Assembly: GCA_024244705.1 (NCBI GenBank) | Contig: JAAEOK010000098.1 | Coordinates: 1 to 64,000, forward strand | Source of the DNA: Alphaproteobacteria bacterium | GTDB lineage: Bacteria; Pseudomonadota; Alphaproteobacteria; JAAEOK01 | DNA: 64,000 bases | Direction of reading: 5' to 3' | In this document: piece after piece, positions 55,425 through 64,000 of the stretch | Position numbering within the stretch: position 1 is the first letter of the stretch | Layout of the letters: the number at the start of each line of letters is the position of its first letter | Notes under the pieces: generated by a model | Database searches by the model: none | Told to the model about the DNA's origin: nothing | What the model saw: only the letters and a program-made list of their open reading frames with translations | Program-made: the position numbers and the translations under genes

Positions 55425-55961
55425 CTAACGCGGCGCGATCACCATCACCATCTGGCGGCCTTCCATTTTCGGAAACTGCTCGACCTTGGCGATCTCGTCG
55501 AGGTCCTCGCGGACCCGGTCGAGGACGCGGGCGCCCAGATCCTGATGGGCCAGCTCGCGGCCACGGAAGCGCAATGTCACCTTGACCTTGTCGCCCTCGC
55601 CGAGGAACCGGACCATGTTCCGCATCTTGACCTCGTAGTCATGATCCTCGATCCCGGGGCGCATCTTGATCTCCTTGACGTCGATCGTCTTCTGCTTCTT
55701 GCGAGCTTCGTTCTTGCGCTTCTGGGTTTCGTATTTGAGCTTGCCAAGATCGAGAATCTTGCACACCGGCGGATCCGAATTGGGTGAAATCTCGACGAGG
55801 TCGAGCCCCGCCTCTTCTGCCATCTGTCGTCCCCGCGCGGCCGATACGAGACCGACATTTTCTCCGTTTTGGTCGATCAGCCGTATATCAGAGGCCGTGA
55901 TCTGCTCGTTCGCCCGTGGTCCCTCCCGGACCGGCTGGGCGTTAATGGGTGGTCGTGCTAT
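55425..55961 (-). CDS. infC: Translation initiation factor IF-3 (non-AUG start)
   Basis: The C-terminal part [14 protein letters not shown] to [11 protein letters not shown] is plain IF-3. It continues in frame upstream through [20 protein letters not shown] and [18 protein letters not shown] to an ATA at 55959-55961, six bases after AAGGAGG. This gives 178 residues, the normal IF-3 length. The next ATG (55823) would remove most of the N-terminal domain. Non-AUG starts (AUU in E. coli) let IF-3 repress its own translation. It lies 104 bases after thrS, the usual order. Confidence 0.92.
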   Translation of the reverse strand: MARPPINAQPVREGPRANEQITASDIRLIDQNGENVGLVSAARGRQMAEEAGLDLVEISPNSDPPVCKILDLGKLKYETQKRKNEARKKQKTIDVKEIKMRPGIEDHDYEVKMRNMVRFLGEGDKVKVTLRFRGRELAHQDLGARVLDRVREDLDEIAKVEQFPKMEGRQMVMVIAPR

Positions 55962-56019
55962 GTAGTTCCTCCTTCATTTCCGGCCCGCGGCCAAGCCCCC
56001 TTGCCAGGGACGCACGGCA

Positions 56020-56051
56020 ACCCGCCCAAGGAATACCTCGCCTGGGCGGGT
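56020..56051 (-). promoter_or_regulatory. Stem-loop between thrS and infC
   Basis: ACCCGCCCAAGG and CCTGGGCGGGT form an 11-bp stem with a single bulged A and a 9-base loop. No T-run follows on the minus strand, so it is more likely an mRNA leader or processing structure than a terminator. Confidence 0.45.
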
Positions 56052-56065
56052 CCGGCGACCTTGGG

Positions 56066-58060
56066 TCAGGCCACGGGACTTCGAGCTTCTTCGCTAAGTG
56101 TAGTTACTGCCTCACCAAGGGCAAGGATTTCTTGCGCCTTGCCGCCGAGCCGCCGCAGCGCCACCGAGCGTTCCTTGGCCTCGCGGTTGCCGACGACAAC
56201 GATCACCGGCACCTTGGCCAGGCTGTGCTCGCGCACCTTGTAATTGATCTTTTCGTTGCGCAGGTCGGTCTCGACGCGAAGCCCGGCCACGGCCATCTCG
56301 GCGGCGACATCGCGCGCGTAATCGTCGGCGTCACCGGTGATCGTCGCCACCACCGCCTGGACCGGCGCCAGCCACAGCGGGAACCGGCCGGCATAATGTT
56401 CGATAAGAACGCCGATGAAACGCTCGAACGAGCCGAGAATGGCCCGATGCAACATCACGGGCCGGTGCTTCTGGCCGTCCTCGGCGACATAGGTCGCGTC
56501 GAGGCGCTCCGGCAGCACGAAATCGACCTGCCAGGTCCCGCATTGCCATTCGCGGCCGATCGCATCGCGGAGCACGAAATCGAGCTTGGGGCCATAGAAG
56601 GCGCCGTCGCCCGGGTTGAGCTCCCATGTCATACCAGCCGCCTCGACCGCGTCCTTGAGCGCAGTCTCCGCCTTGTCCCAGGTCGCGTCGCTGCCCGCGC
56701 GCACCGGCGGCCGGTCGGCGAAGCGAATGATGACGTCATCGAACCCGAAATCGCGGTAGATACTCATCAGCAGGGTGCAGAATTTCTCGGTCTCGGCGGT
56801 GATCTGGTCCTCGGTGCAGAAGATATGCGCGTCGTCCTGGGTGAAGGCGCGCACCCGCATCAGGCCGTGCAGCGCGCCCGACGGCTCGTTGCGGTGGCAT
56901 GAGCCGAACTCGGCCATCTTCAGCGGCAGGTCGCGATAGCTCTTGATGCCCTGCTTGAAGATTTGGACATGGCACGGGCAGTTCATCGGCTTGAGCGCGA
57001 GGATGTGTTCGTCATCGGCCTCGGTCGTAAACATGTTCTCGCGGAATTTCTCCCAGTGCCCGGAGGACTCCCAAAGCGCCCGATCGACCAGCTGCGGCGT
57101 CTTGACCTCGACATAGCCGGCCGCGTCGAGCCGGCGGCGCATATAGGCCTCGCAGGTCCGGTAGAGCGTCCACCCCTTGGGGTGCCAGAACACGCTGCCC
57201 GCCGCTTCCTCCTGCTGGTGGAACAGGTTCATCTCGCGGCCGAGCCGCCGGTGGTCGCGGCGCTCGGCCTCTTCCAATCGGTGCAAATAGGCGGCGAGTT
57301 GCTTGTCGTCGGCCCAGGCGGTGCCATAGATCCGCTGCAACATCTCGTTGCGCGAATCGCCGCGCCAATAGGCGCCGGCCACCTTCATCAACTTGAAGGC
57401 ACGGCCCAGCTTGCCTGTCGACGGCAGATGCGGGCCGACACAGAGGTCGAGAAAATCGCCCTGGCGGTAGATGCTGATGGCTTCGTCCTCGGGCAGGTCG
57501 CGAATGATCTCCGCCTTGTAAAGCTCGTCCGCGCCCTCGAAATAGGCGATCGCGTCCTGACGCTTCCATATTTCGCGCGTGATCGTCTCGTCGCGCGCGA
57601 CGATCTCACGCATGCGGGCCTCGATCGTTTCGAGGTCGTCGGGCGTGAACGGATCCGGCCGGGCAAAGTCGTAGTAGAACCCGTCCTCGATCGCCGGGCC
57701 GATGGTGACCTGGGTGTCGGGATAGAGCTCCTTGACCGCCTCGGCCATGACGTGGGCGGCGTCGTGGCGCAGCAGTTCGAGGGCGTCCGGGTCCTTGGCG
57801 GTGACGATCGATACGTGGGCGTCGCGGTCGATCACTGCGGCGAGGTCCCGCATCACGCCATCGACGCGCACGGCCATCGCCGCCTTGGCCAGGCCGGGTC
57901 CGATGTCGGCCGCCACTTCCGCGCCGCTCGGCGCACGGTCGAACGTGCGCACGCTGCCGTCCGGCAACGTCACGTTGACCGCGCCGCCGGTCGGCGACGC
58001 TTCGGAAATGGGTTGCGGCAGTTCCATGACGGGACCGGCTCCGGATTCCTCTCGTGGCAT
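56066..58060 (-). CDS. thrS: Threonyl-tRNA synthetase
   Basis: This class II synthetase has up to 664 residues. It has the N-terminal TGS domain ([19 protein letters not shown]), the editing domain with [16 protein letters not shown] and YYDF, motif 2-3 parts ([32 protein letters not shown]) and a C-terminal anticodon domain ([20 protein letters not shown]). Starts at 58060 or 58027 ([15 protein letters not shown]) are both possible. Its gene lies upstream of infC in the same direction. Confidence 0.97.
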   Translation of the reverse strand: MPREESGAGPVMELPQPISEASPTGGAVNVTLPDGSVRTFDRAPSGAEVAADIGPGLAKAAMAVRVDGVMRDLAAVIDRDAHVSIVTAKDPDALELLRHDAAHVMAEAVKELYPDTQVTIGPAIEDGFYYDFARPDPFTPDDLETIEARMREIVARDETITREIWKRQDAIAYFEGADELYKAEIIRDLPEDEAISIYRQGDFLDLCVGPHLPSTGKLGRAFKLMKVAGAYWRGDSRNEMLQRIYGTAWADDKQLAAYLHRLEEAERRDHRRLGREMNLFHQQEEAAGSVFWHPKGWTLYRTCEAYMRRRLDAAGYVEVKTPQLVDRALWESSGHWEKFRENMFTTEADDEHILALKPMNCPCHVQIFKQGIKSYRDLPLKMAEFGSCHRNEPSGALHGLMRVRAFTQDDAHIFCTEDQITAETEKFCTLLMSIYRDFGFDDVIIRFADRPPVRAGSDATWDKAETALKDAVEAAGMTWELNPGDGAFYGPKLDFVLRDAIGREWQCGTWQVDFVLPERLDATYVAEDGQKHRPVMLHRAILGSFERFIGVLIEHYAGRFPLWLAPVQAVVATITGDADDYARDVAAEMAVAGLRVETDLRNEKINYKVREHSLAKVPVIVVVGNREAKERSVALRRLGGKAQEILALGEAVTTLSEEARSPVA

Positions 58061-58167
58061 GAAATAGGGCGCCGGAAACTAGCGTAAAGGAGCCGTCGCC
58101 GCCACCACTTTTCAAGCCATTCGGCGGTCGGCTGGACTCGCCTCGCGCAATAGGTTAGCTGAGGACG

Positions 58168-58950
58168 ATGACCGACAGCGACTCGCATGGCGCGGAGCCG
58201 GCGCCCCGCCTCGAACGGGCGGACGGCGGCTGGATATCGCATCGCCGCAACCCGGGCTCGGGTCCGGGCGTGGTCTTCCTGCCCGGTTTCCGGTCCGACA
58301 TGGCCGGCACCAAGGCCGCCGTGCTCGACGCCTACTGCCGCGCGCGAGGCCAAGCCTATCTGCGGTTCGATTACAGCGGCCACGGCGAATCCTCGGGAAA
58401 ACTCACCGACGGAACAATCGGTGTCTGGGCGGCGGACGCGGTCGAAACGCTCGATGCCTTGACCGAGGGACCGCAGGTGCTGGTCGGCTCATCGATGGGC
58501 GGTTGGACCATGCTGTTGGCGGCACTCGCCCGGCCGGAGCGGATCGCCGGGCTGGTCGGCATCGCGCCGGCGCCGGATTTTACCGAGGACCTGATCTGGT
58601 CGGTGGCCGACGACGCGATGAAGGCGGCATTGGAAACCGAGGGGGTGTGGCATGAGCCCTCCCAATACGACGACGAGCCGACGCCGATCACCCGCGCCCT
58701 GGTCGAGGACGGGCGCAATCATCTCTTGCTGCGCGCGCCGATCCCGCTTTCCTGTCCGGTTCGCCTGATCCACGGCATGAAGGACCCGGACGTGCCGTGG
58801 CAGACCTCGTTGCGAATCGCCGACCGCCTCGCCTCGACCGACGTCGAGATCACCTTGATCAAGGACGGCGACCACCGGTTGTCCGAGGCGGCGGATCTGG
58901 CGCGGTTGACGGATACCCTCGGCCGCTTGCTCGATCAGTTGTCGGCGTAA
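58168..58950 (+). CDS. Alpha/beta hydrolase
   Basis: This 260-residue alpha/beta-fold hydrolase has an oxyanion-region GVVFLPGFRSDMAGTKA, nucleophile elbow GSSMGGWTMLLAALA (Ser about 111) and C-terminal Asp/His region (HGMKDPDVPWQTS, DGDHRLSE). It resembles esterase/thioesterase-like or carboxymethyl-hydrolase proteins. The substrate is unknown. Its last 16 bases overlap the end of the convergent SDR gene. Confidence 0.87.
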   Translation: MTDSDSHGAEPAPRLERADGGWISHRRNPGSGPGVVFLPGFRSDMAGTKAAVLDAYCRARGQAYLRFDYSGHGESSGKLTDGTIGVWAADAVETLDALTEGPQVLVGSSMGGWTMLLAALARPERIAGLVGIAPAPDFTEDLIWSVADDAMKAALETEGVWHEPSQYDDEPTPITRALVEDGRNHLLLRAPIPLSCPVRLIHGMKDPDVPWQTSLRIADRLASTDVEITLIKDGDHRLSEAADLARLTDTLGRLLDQLSA

Positions 58951-59834
58951 TCGGCAAGCAGCGCACGCAGCCCGGTCCTGTAGTCGGGATAGCGCAGCAC
59001 GACGCCGAGCTCGTCCTTGATGCGATCGTTTCGCACCCGCTTGTTGTCGCGATAGAAGCTCAACGCCATCGGCGACATCTCCGCCTCCGCTTGATGAAAC
59101 GGGATCAGCGGCGGCGGCGCCACGTCCAACAGCTCGCAGGCGAAGGCGATGACCTCGTCGGGCGGCGCCGGGTCGTCGTCGCACACGTTGTAGACCCGGC
59201 CCGGGTTCGGATCGGCCATCGACCGCGCCAATGTTTCGGCGATGTCCTCGACCGCGATGCGGGAGAACACCTGGCCCGCCTTATGGATACGCCGGGCGCG
59301 GCCCTGTCGCACCGTCTCCAGCGCGTTGCGTCCGGGACCGTAAATTCCGGCCAGGCGGAACAGATGGACCGGACGGTCGTGGTCCCACCATAGATCCTGC
59401 CACTGCGCTTCCGCGGTCACCCGCCGCGCGCCGCGCGCGCCGGTCGGCTCCAGTGCCGAGCCCTCGTCGACCCAGCCGCCGCCGCGGTCGCCATAGACCC
59501 CGGTGGTCGATAGGTAACCGATCCAATCGACATCGCTCGCCTCGGCGAGATCCTCGAAATGATATCGCAGCACCGGGTCGCCGTCGGCATCGGGCGGCAC
59601 CGAGCTCAACACATGCGTGGCATCGCTGAACAGGGCCGCGGCATCGGCGAGCGGGGCCGTGCCGTCGAAAATGTGAGCCTCGATCCCGGCCCCGCGCAGC
59701 GCTGCTTGTTTGTCGGCCGAGCGGCAAGTTCCGGCGACCGTCCCGCCTCGCGCCAGGACGCGGTCGGCCAGCGTCCGCGCGCTGAAGCCCAGTCCGAAGC
59801 AAAACAGGTGCGGCGCGGATTTTGGTCGCGGCAT
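58935..59834 (-). CDS. SDR-type NAD(P)-dependent epimerase-like protein
   Basis: This 299-residue protein has a modified glycine loop (FCFGLGFSARTLADRVLARG) and the STTGVYGDRGGGWVDE block, with the Tyr of the atypical extended SDRs. LARSMADPNPGRVYNVCDDDP is typical of the YeeZ-type group. No substrate can be assigned. Its N-terminal end faces the divergent TPR protein gene. Confidence 0.82.
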   Translation of the reverse strand: MPRPKSAPHLFCFGLGFSARTLADRVLARGGTVAGTCRSADKQAALRGAGIEAHIFDGTAPLADAAALFSDATHVLSSVPPDADGDPVLRYHFEDLAEASDVDWIGYLSTTGVYGDRGGGWVDEGSALEPTGARGARRVTAEAQWQDLWWDHDRPVHLFRLAGIYGPGRNALETVRQGRARRIHKAGQVFSRIAVEDIAETLARSMADPNPGRVYNVCDDDPAPPDEVIAFACELLDVAPPPLIPFHQAEAEMSPMALSFYRDNKRVRNDRIKDELGVVLRYPDYRTGLRALLADYADN

Positions 59835-59910
59835 GGGATCGCTCCTTCGGCCTTGAAATCGCCACCAAGTCCATCAACTCTACGGGGACCTTCCAGCGAG
59901 AGACAAGACA

Positions 59911-60681
59911 TTGCGCCCTCAGCGTTATCCCCTTCTTGCGGTTTGCCTGGCCGCGGCCCTTGGCGCGCCAACACCGGCGGGCGCGGCGAGCGAGCAAAGC
60001 GACGCACGGCGCTACGCCCAGTGCATCGAACAGGCCGAGCGCAGCCCCGACGCGGCGTTCGAGAACGCGATGGCGTGGAGTTACCAGGGCGGCGGTTTTC
60101 CGGCCCGCCACTGCGCGGCGACCGCGCTGCTCAGCCTCGAACACTATGCCCAGGCCGCGACTCGGCTCGAGCAACTGGCCCAGGACATGGTCGGCGACGA
60201 AGCCCGGTTGCGCCCCGCCGTCCTGCGCCAGGCGGGCGATGCCTGGATGCTCCATGGCGACCTCGGCCGCAGCGCCACCAACTACGACGCCGCGCTCACC
60301 TTGCAACCCGGCTACGACGCGGCGCTGGTCGGCCGCAGCACGGTCCTCGCCCTCGGCGGCAAATACTGGGAAGCGATCGACGACCTCAACGCCGTGATCG
60401 AGACCGATGCCAAAAACGTCGAAGCGCTGGTCATGCGCGCCACCGCCTATCGCTTTGTCGAGAACGCCGAGTTGGCGATGCAGGATGTCGAGCGCGCCCT
60501 CGCCTTGCAGCCCGACAATCTTGGCGCCCTGCTCGAGCGCGGCAATCTGTATCGGCTCATCGGTGACGACGCGGCGGCGCGGGCCGACTGGATCAAGCTG
60601 CTGCAGACCGATCCCGAATCGATCCCCGCCGATGCCGCCCGCGCCAACCTTGAAAAGCTCGACGTCAAGATCGAGGACTAA
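59911..60681 (+). CDS. Secreted TPR-repeat protein
   Basis: This protein of about 256 residues starts at TTG 59911 with a signal peptide (residues 1-26, AVCLAAALGAPTPAGA). It then carries four to five tetratricopeptide repeats, such as GDAWMLHGDLGRSATNYDAA, VLALGGKYWEAIDDLNAVIE and LLERGNLYRLIGDDAAARAD. It is probably periplasmic and acts as a protein-protein scaffold. No partner is indicated by the neighbours. Confidence 0.82.
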   Translation: MRPQRYPLLAVCLAAALGAPTPAGAASEQSDARRYAQCIEQAERSPDAAFENAMAWSYQGGGFPARHCAATALLSLEHYAQAATRLEQLAQDMVGDEARLRPAVLRQAGDAWMLHGDLGRSATNYDAALTLQPGYDAALVGRSTVLALGGKYWEAIDDLNAVIETDAKNVEALVMRATAYRFVENAELAMQDVERALALQPDNLGALLERGNLYRLIGDDAAARADWIKLLQTDPESIPADAARANLEKLDVKIED

Positions 60682-60750
60682 CGACTGCGCGCATAGGGCC
60701 GCCAATCCCGCGAGCCGTAGGAGTGTCCGTCGTAGATAGAAACTGGAAAC

Positions 60751-60779
60751 TTGACATATGTATGCAACACGCATATATT
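60751..60779 (+). promoter_or_regulatory. marR promoter with internal operator
   Basis: TTGACA (60751-60756), a 17-base spacer and TATATT (60774-60779) form a near-consensus sigma-70 promoter. The inverted repeat TATGC-AACAC-GCATA (60761-60775) sits in the spacer. The start codon follows six bases after the -10 box, so the transcript may be leaderless. Confidence 0.65.
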
Positions 60780-60785
60780 TATCTC

Positions 60786-61289
60786 ATGACGGCACGAACG
60801 ATGAATCTCTTAGGCGCGTTGGCGTTGGTCCTTACCGACGACATGCGTGCCGCCGTCGAGGAGCGCGCGACCCGCGGCGCCAACGCTCCGGCGGCGATCG
60901 TATCGATCGGCTGGGCCCCTGGCGAAACCATCGACACGCTGAGCCAGACGCTCGGCCTCAGCCATTCGGCCACCGTGCGCCTGATCGACCGGCTTGTGGC
61001 GGACGGCTTGGTCGAACGCCGGCGCGGCGCCGACGGAAGATCGGCAGCGCTTTACCTCACGGCCGCCGGGCGGCGCTGCCGCAAGTCCAGTCTCGCTGCC
61101 CGCCGATCGGTGCTCGCCGCGGCGCTGGCATCCTTGTCGGACGACGAACAGAGGCAACTGAGCCAAATTACCGAGAAGATTCTCAACGCCGTCACCCGCA
61201 ACCGTACCCATGCCGATCACATTTGCCGCCTTTGCGACGAATCGGTGTGCCCGCTTCAAACCTGTCCAGTAGAGGCCGCCGCGCAATGA
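60786..61289 (+). CDS. MarR-family regulator with Cys-rich tail
   Basis: From ATG 60786 the protein has 167 residues. It has a winged helix in which the recognition part is TLSQTLGLSHSATVRLIDRL and the wing is RRRGADGRSAALYLT. The C terminus carries HICRLCDESVCPLQTC, a cluster of four cysteines and a His that could bind metal or sense thiol stress. The operator in its own promoter suggests autorepression. It is followed by an overlapping short frame at 61286. Confidence 0.85.
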   Translation: MTARTMNLLGALALVLTDDMRAAVEERATRGANAPAAIVSIGWAPGETIDTLSQTLGLSHSATVRLIDRLVADGLVERRRGADGRSAALYLTAAGRRCRKSSLAARRSVLAAALASLSDDEQRQLSQITEKILNAVTRNRTHADHICRLCDESVCPLQTCPVEAAAQ

Positions 61290-61498
61290 AACACCAACGA
61301 CACCATTCCGATCGGGACATCTGGTCGCTGATGATCACGGGCTGGAGCCATGGCACGGTCACGCACCGGCCGACACCCGCGAAACCAACCGCAGCGTGGC
61401 GCCGGGACGCGTCGCCGTCGATGAAATCTCGAGAGCCTGCGCGGAAGCCGGAACCCTTTCGGCGGTTCCTCGCCATCGGCATGGCGCGAGGGCTTTAA
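61286..61498 (+). CDS. Hypothetical short open frame after marR
   Basis: This 70-residue frame begins at the ATGA overlap with the marR stop. Its product (MKHQRHHSDRDIWSLMITGW...) has no family, is rich in Arg, Pro and His, and looks like either a small coupled protein or chance. The overlap is the only support. Confidence 0.3.
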   Translation: MKHQRHHSDRDIWSLMITGWSHGTVTHRPTPAKPTAAWRRDASPSMKSREPARKPEPFRRFLAIGMARGL

Positions 61499-61502
61499 GT
61501 CC

Positions 61503-62171
61503 TCAGAAATCGAGGTCGGCGTAGTGGTCCGGCGGCGGCAGGCCGGCGATCAGGTCGGCGAGGATGGCACGCAGGCTGGGCCGCGATTTCATGCGAACAT
61601 ACCAATCCTTGGCCAGCGGGTGCTCGTCCCACGGGATCTCGTCGATATAGTCGACCGTCGACAGATGGGCGGCGGCCGCGATGTCGGCCAGCGACATGGC
61701 GTCACCGGCCAACCAGCGGCGACGGTCCGAGAGATAGGCGATGTAATCGAGGTGGGTCTTGATGTTGTGACGGCCGGCGCGGATGCGATGCACCTCCGGC
61801 TGGCCTTGGCCGAGAAACCGTTTCGTGACTTTCTCGCCGACCAGGTTCTGCCCGACCTCACGATCGAACTTGAGGTCGAACCACGCGACCAGACGGCGGA
61901 CCTCGGCGCGCGCCCGCGGCGAAAGGCCATAGAGGGGCGGATCGGGATGGACGTCCTCGAAATATTCGGAGATCGGCCCGGCGCCGACCACCGTGACGCC
62001 GTCGTCCTCGACCAGCACCGGCACCTCACCGGCCGGGTTGAGGGCGAGGAACTCCGGACGCCGCTCCCAGACCTTTTCCGCGCGCAGCGTGATCTCCACT
62101 TCTTTCTCCGCCGCGGCGATGCGGATCTGGCGGCAAAACGGCGACAGTGGCAGATGATAAAGCGTGCGCAT
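61503..62171 (-). CDS. Glutathione S-transferase family protein
   Basis: This 222-residue GST has an N-terminal thioredoxin-like domain (LYHLPLSPFCRQIRIAAAEK, NPAGEVPVLVEDDG) with a Ser/Cys active-site region. The C-terminal helical domain contains LSDRRRWLAGDAMSLADIAA, the N-capping motif. It fits the FrmC/stringent-type GSTs of proteobacteria. The substrate is unknown. It is downstream of gltB on the same strand but separated by 78 bases. Confidence 0.87.
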   Translation of the reverse strand: MRTLYHLPLSPFCRQIRIAAAEKEVEITLRAEKVWERRPEFLALNPAGEVPVLVEDDGVTVVGAGPISEYFEDVHPDPPLYGLSPRARAEVRRLVAWFDLKFDREVGQNLVGEKVTKRFLGQGQPEVHRIRAGRHNIKTHLDYIAYLSDRRRWLAGDAMSLADIAAAAHLSTVDYIDEIPWDEHPLAKDWYVRMKSRPSLRAILADLIAGLPPPDHYADLDF

Positions 62172-62249
62172 GGCGGCGCGAGTCTATCGCGATATGCGGC
62201 GCCGAGGAAACGGTTCCAATGACCCCCGACCGGTCCCGGTCGGAGCGTT

Positions 62250-64000
62250 CTAGGCGCGGCGCTCGCCGGCGGCGGCCTCGGTGATGGGATGGTCGAGCCG
62301 CGCCACCATCTCCTTCGGCACCACCTGCCAGAAGTGGCGCAAGGCGCCGTCCCAATTGTGCAGCAGGCTGGCGCCATAGGTCGATTGCGTCTCCCGCGCA
62401 TGGCGCACCACCATGTCGCGCAAGCGGTCGGCCCAATACGCCGTCTCGATTCGCTGAAAGACGACCGAATCCGGATTGATCAAGTCGGGCAGGCGATCGT
62501 CGACATCGTAAACGAAGGCCATGCCGCCGGTCATGCCGGCAGCGAAATTGTCACCGATCGCGCCGAGGATGACGGCGGTGCCGCCGGTCATGTATTCGCA
62601 ACCGTTGGCGCCGCATCCCTCGACGACCGTGTCGGCGCCGGAGTTCCGCACCGAGAACCGCTCCGCAGCCTGGCCGGCGGCGAACAACACGCCGGCGGTG
62701 GCGCCATAAAGACAGGTGTTGCCGATGATCGTATTGCGTTCGGTCTGCAGCGGGCTGGCCGCCGTCGGGCGGACGACGATGGTGCCGCCCGAGAGGCCCT
62801 TGCCGACATAGTCGTTGGCGTCGCCGAACACTTCGAGCTTTAGCCCCTGCACCGCGAAGGCGCCAAGCGACTGGCCGGCGGAACCGCGCAGGCGCACGGT
62901 CAGGTGGCCCTCGGGCAGCGTGAACATGCCGAAGCGCCGGGTGATGTGGGACGAGATGCGGGTACCGATCGCGCGCTGGGTGTTGCGGATATTATAGGTG
63001 AGCTGCATTTTCTCGCCGTCTTCGAGGGCGCGAAACGCATCCTTGACCATTTGGGCGTCGAGGGTGTCGGGCACTTCGTTGCGACCTTCCAAGGTGCAGT
63101 AGCGCGGATAGTCGCCGGGATCGGCCTGGGTCAGCAGCCCGTTGAGGTCGAGGTCGTCGAGATGGGCGGCGCCGCGGCTGACCTGGAACAACAGGTCGGA
63201 ACGGCCGATGATCTCCTTCAGCGACCGGAAGCCGAGCGAGGCCAAGATCTCCCGCACCTCCTCGGCCATGAACGAGAACAGGTTGACCACCTTCTCCGGG
63301 CTGCCGGTGAACTTTTCGCGCAGCCGCTCGTCCTGGGTGCAGACCCCGACCGGGCAGGTGTTGCTGTGGCATTGGCGGACCATGATGCAGCCCATGGCGA
63401 TCAACGAAGTGGTGCCGACGCCGAATTCCTCGCCGCCGAGCATCGCCGCGATGACCACGTCGCGCCCGGTCTTGATGCCGCCGTCGACCCGCAGCTTGAT
63501 GTTGTGGCGGAGCCGATTGAGGGTGAGCACCTGGTGCACCTCGCTGAGCCCCATTTCCCAGGGAACACCGGCATATTTGATACTGGTCTGCGGGCTCGCG
63601 CCGGTCCCGCCGACATGGCCCGAGATTAGGATCACGTCGGCCTTGGCCTTGGCGACGCCGGCGGCGATGGTGCCGATGCCGGTGCGCGAAACCAGCTTTA
63701 CGCAGACCTGCGCGTCGGGGTTGATCTGTTTGAGGTCATAGATCAGCTGGGCCAGATCCTCGATCGAATAGATGTCGTGATGGGGCGGCGGTGAAATCAG
63801 CGACACGCCCGGCGTCGCATGGCGCAGGCGCGCAATCATTTCGGTGACCTTGAACCCGGGCAGCTGGCCGCCCTCGCCCGGCTTGGCACCTTGCGCCACC
63901 TTGATCTCGATCTCGCGGCAATTGTTGAGATATTCCGCGGTCACGCCGAAGCGCCCGGACGCGATCTGCTTGACCGGCGAATTGGCATTGTCGCCGTTGG
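62250..64000 (-). CDS. gltB: Glutamate synthase large subunit, C-terminal part (partial)
   Basis: The frame runs off the right edge (the 5' end is missing). It covers the FMN-binding synthase domain (PPPHHDIYSIEDLAQLIYDL, ISGHVGGTGASPQTSIKY) and the [3Fe-4S] cysteines (CIMVRQCHSNTCPVGVCTQD). The C-terminal Gly-rich beta-helix follows (GANGCEYMTGGTAVILG). It makes glutamate from glutamine and 2-oxoglutarate. The visible end is normal. Confidence 0.96.
   Translation of the reverse strand, partial: NGDNANSPVKQIASGRFGVTAEYLNNCREIEIKVAQGAKPGEGGQLPGFKVTEMIARLRHATPGVSLISPPPHHDIYSIEDLAQLIYDLKQINPDAQVCVKLVSRTGIGTIAAGVAKAKADVILISGHVGGTGASPQTSIKYAGVPWEMGLSEVHQVLTLNRLRHNIKLRVDGGIKTGRDVVIAAMLGGEEFGVGTTSLIAMGCIMVRQCHSNTCPVGVCTQDERLREKFTGSPEKVVNLFSFMAEEVREILASLGFRSLKEIIGRSDLLFQVSRGAAHLDDLDLNGLLTQADPGDYPRYCTLEGRNEVPDTLDAQMVKDAFRALEDGEKMQLTYNIRNTQRAIGTRISSHITRRFGMFTLPEGHLTVRLRGSAGQSLGAFAVQGLKLEVFGDANDYVGKGLSGGTIVVRPTAASPLQTERNTIIGNTCLYGATAGVLFAAGQAAERFSVRNSGADTVVEGCGANGCEYMTGGTAVILGAIGDNFAAGMTGGMAFVYDVDDRLPDLINPDSVVFQRIETAYWADRLRDMVVRHARETQSTYGASLLHNWDGALRHFWQVVPKEMVARLDHPITEAAAGERRA

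Overview
The window is high-GC DNA from an alphaproteobacterium, probably Rhodospirillales-like. This is inferred from gene content (choXWV with betA-betI, infC with an AUA start, an MHS transporter, short Rhizobiales-type integrases) and from GC-rich codon use with long antisense open frames. No taxonomic marker was compared, so the placement is an inference. All calls were made by reading the sequence and its translations.

Region 1 (about 1-12.8 kb) is a worn, accessory landscape. It holds two IS1380 transposase copies, one frameshifted near its end and one cut by the end of an IS21-type element. It also holds an IS1380 scrap, a decayed IS6 transposase, a MITE-like 143-bp element with perfect 16-bp ends, two copies of a 166-bp repeat, and a short tyrosine integrase whose ribosome-binding site lies in a perfect hairpin. 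The cargo is small: a PAN-domain membrane protein, three NTF2/SnoaL-like proteins plus a remnant, an AEC permease, an MFS exporter, an ATC-hydrolase-like protein behind the stump of a hydantoinase B gene, and a Cds1-like cysteine desulfhydrase.

Region 2 (12.8-27.1 kb) is the most interesting part. A seven-gene minus-strand operon encodes hydantoinase A and B, an SDR dehydrogenase, a three-subunit molybdenum hydroxylase and a DMGDH/sarcosine-dehydrogenase-like flavoprotein with a GcvT half. A LysR regulator and an MttB-family methyltransferase with its corrinoid protein follow on the plus strand. The upstream regions of the operon and of mttB carry the same ~63-bp element in mirror orientation, including ATAGC-N5-GCTAT. 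This suggests one LysR-controlled regulon for degrading an N-methylated, probably heterocyclic, compound. Transposase fragments border the block on both sides.

Region 3 (27.4-30.2 kb) is an intact IS21-family element (istA-istB) beside a tRNA-Ser(GGA) gene whose 3' end faces the accessory DNA. The tRNA is a natural boundary with the core chromosome.

Region 4 (30.2-64 kb) is core-like. It has a DUF2975-XRE pair, a choline uptake and oxidation locus (choXWV divergent from betA-betI, with BetI-like boxes between), lepA-amidase, a secreted acetolactate decarboxylase, a frameshifted formate/nitrite channel, and a CPBP/XRE-cupin/EamA group. It also has the translation genes rpmI-rplT-pheS-pheT and thrS-infC, split by a 4.3-kb block with PqiA, GFA, ArsR-permease and MHS genes. 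A leaderless-looking MarR gene, a GST and the 3' part of gltB, which runs off the right edge, complete it.
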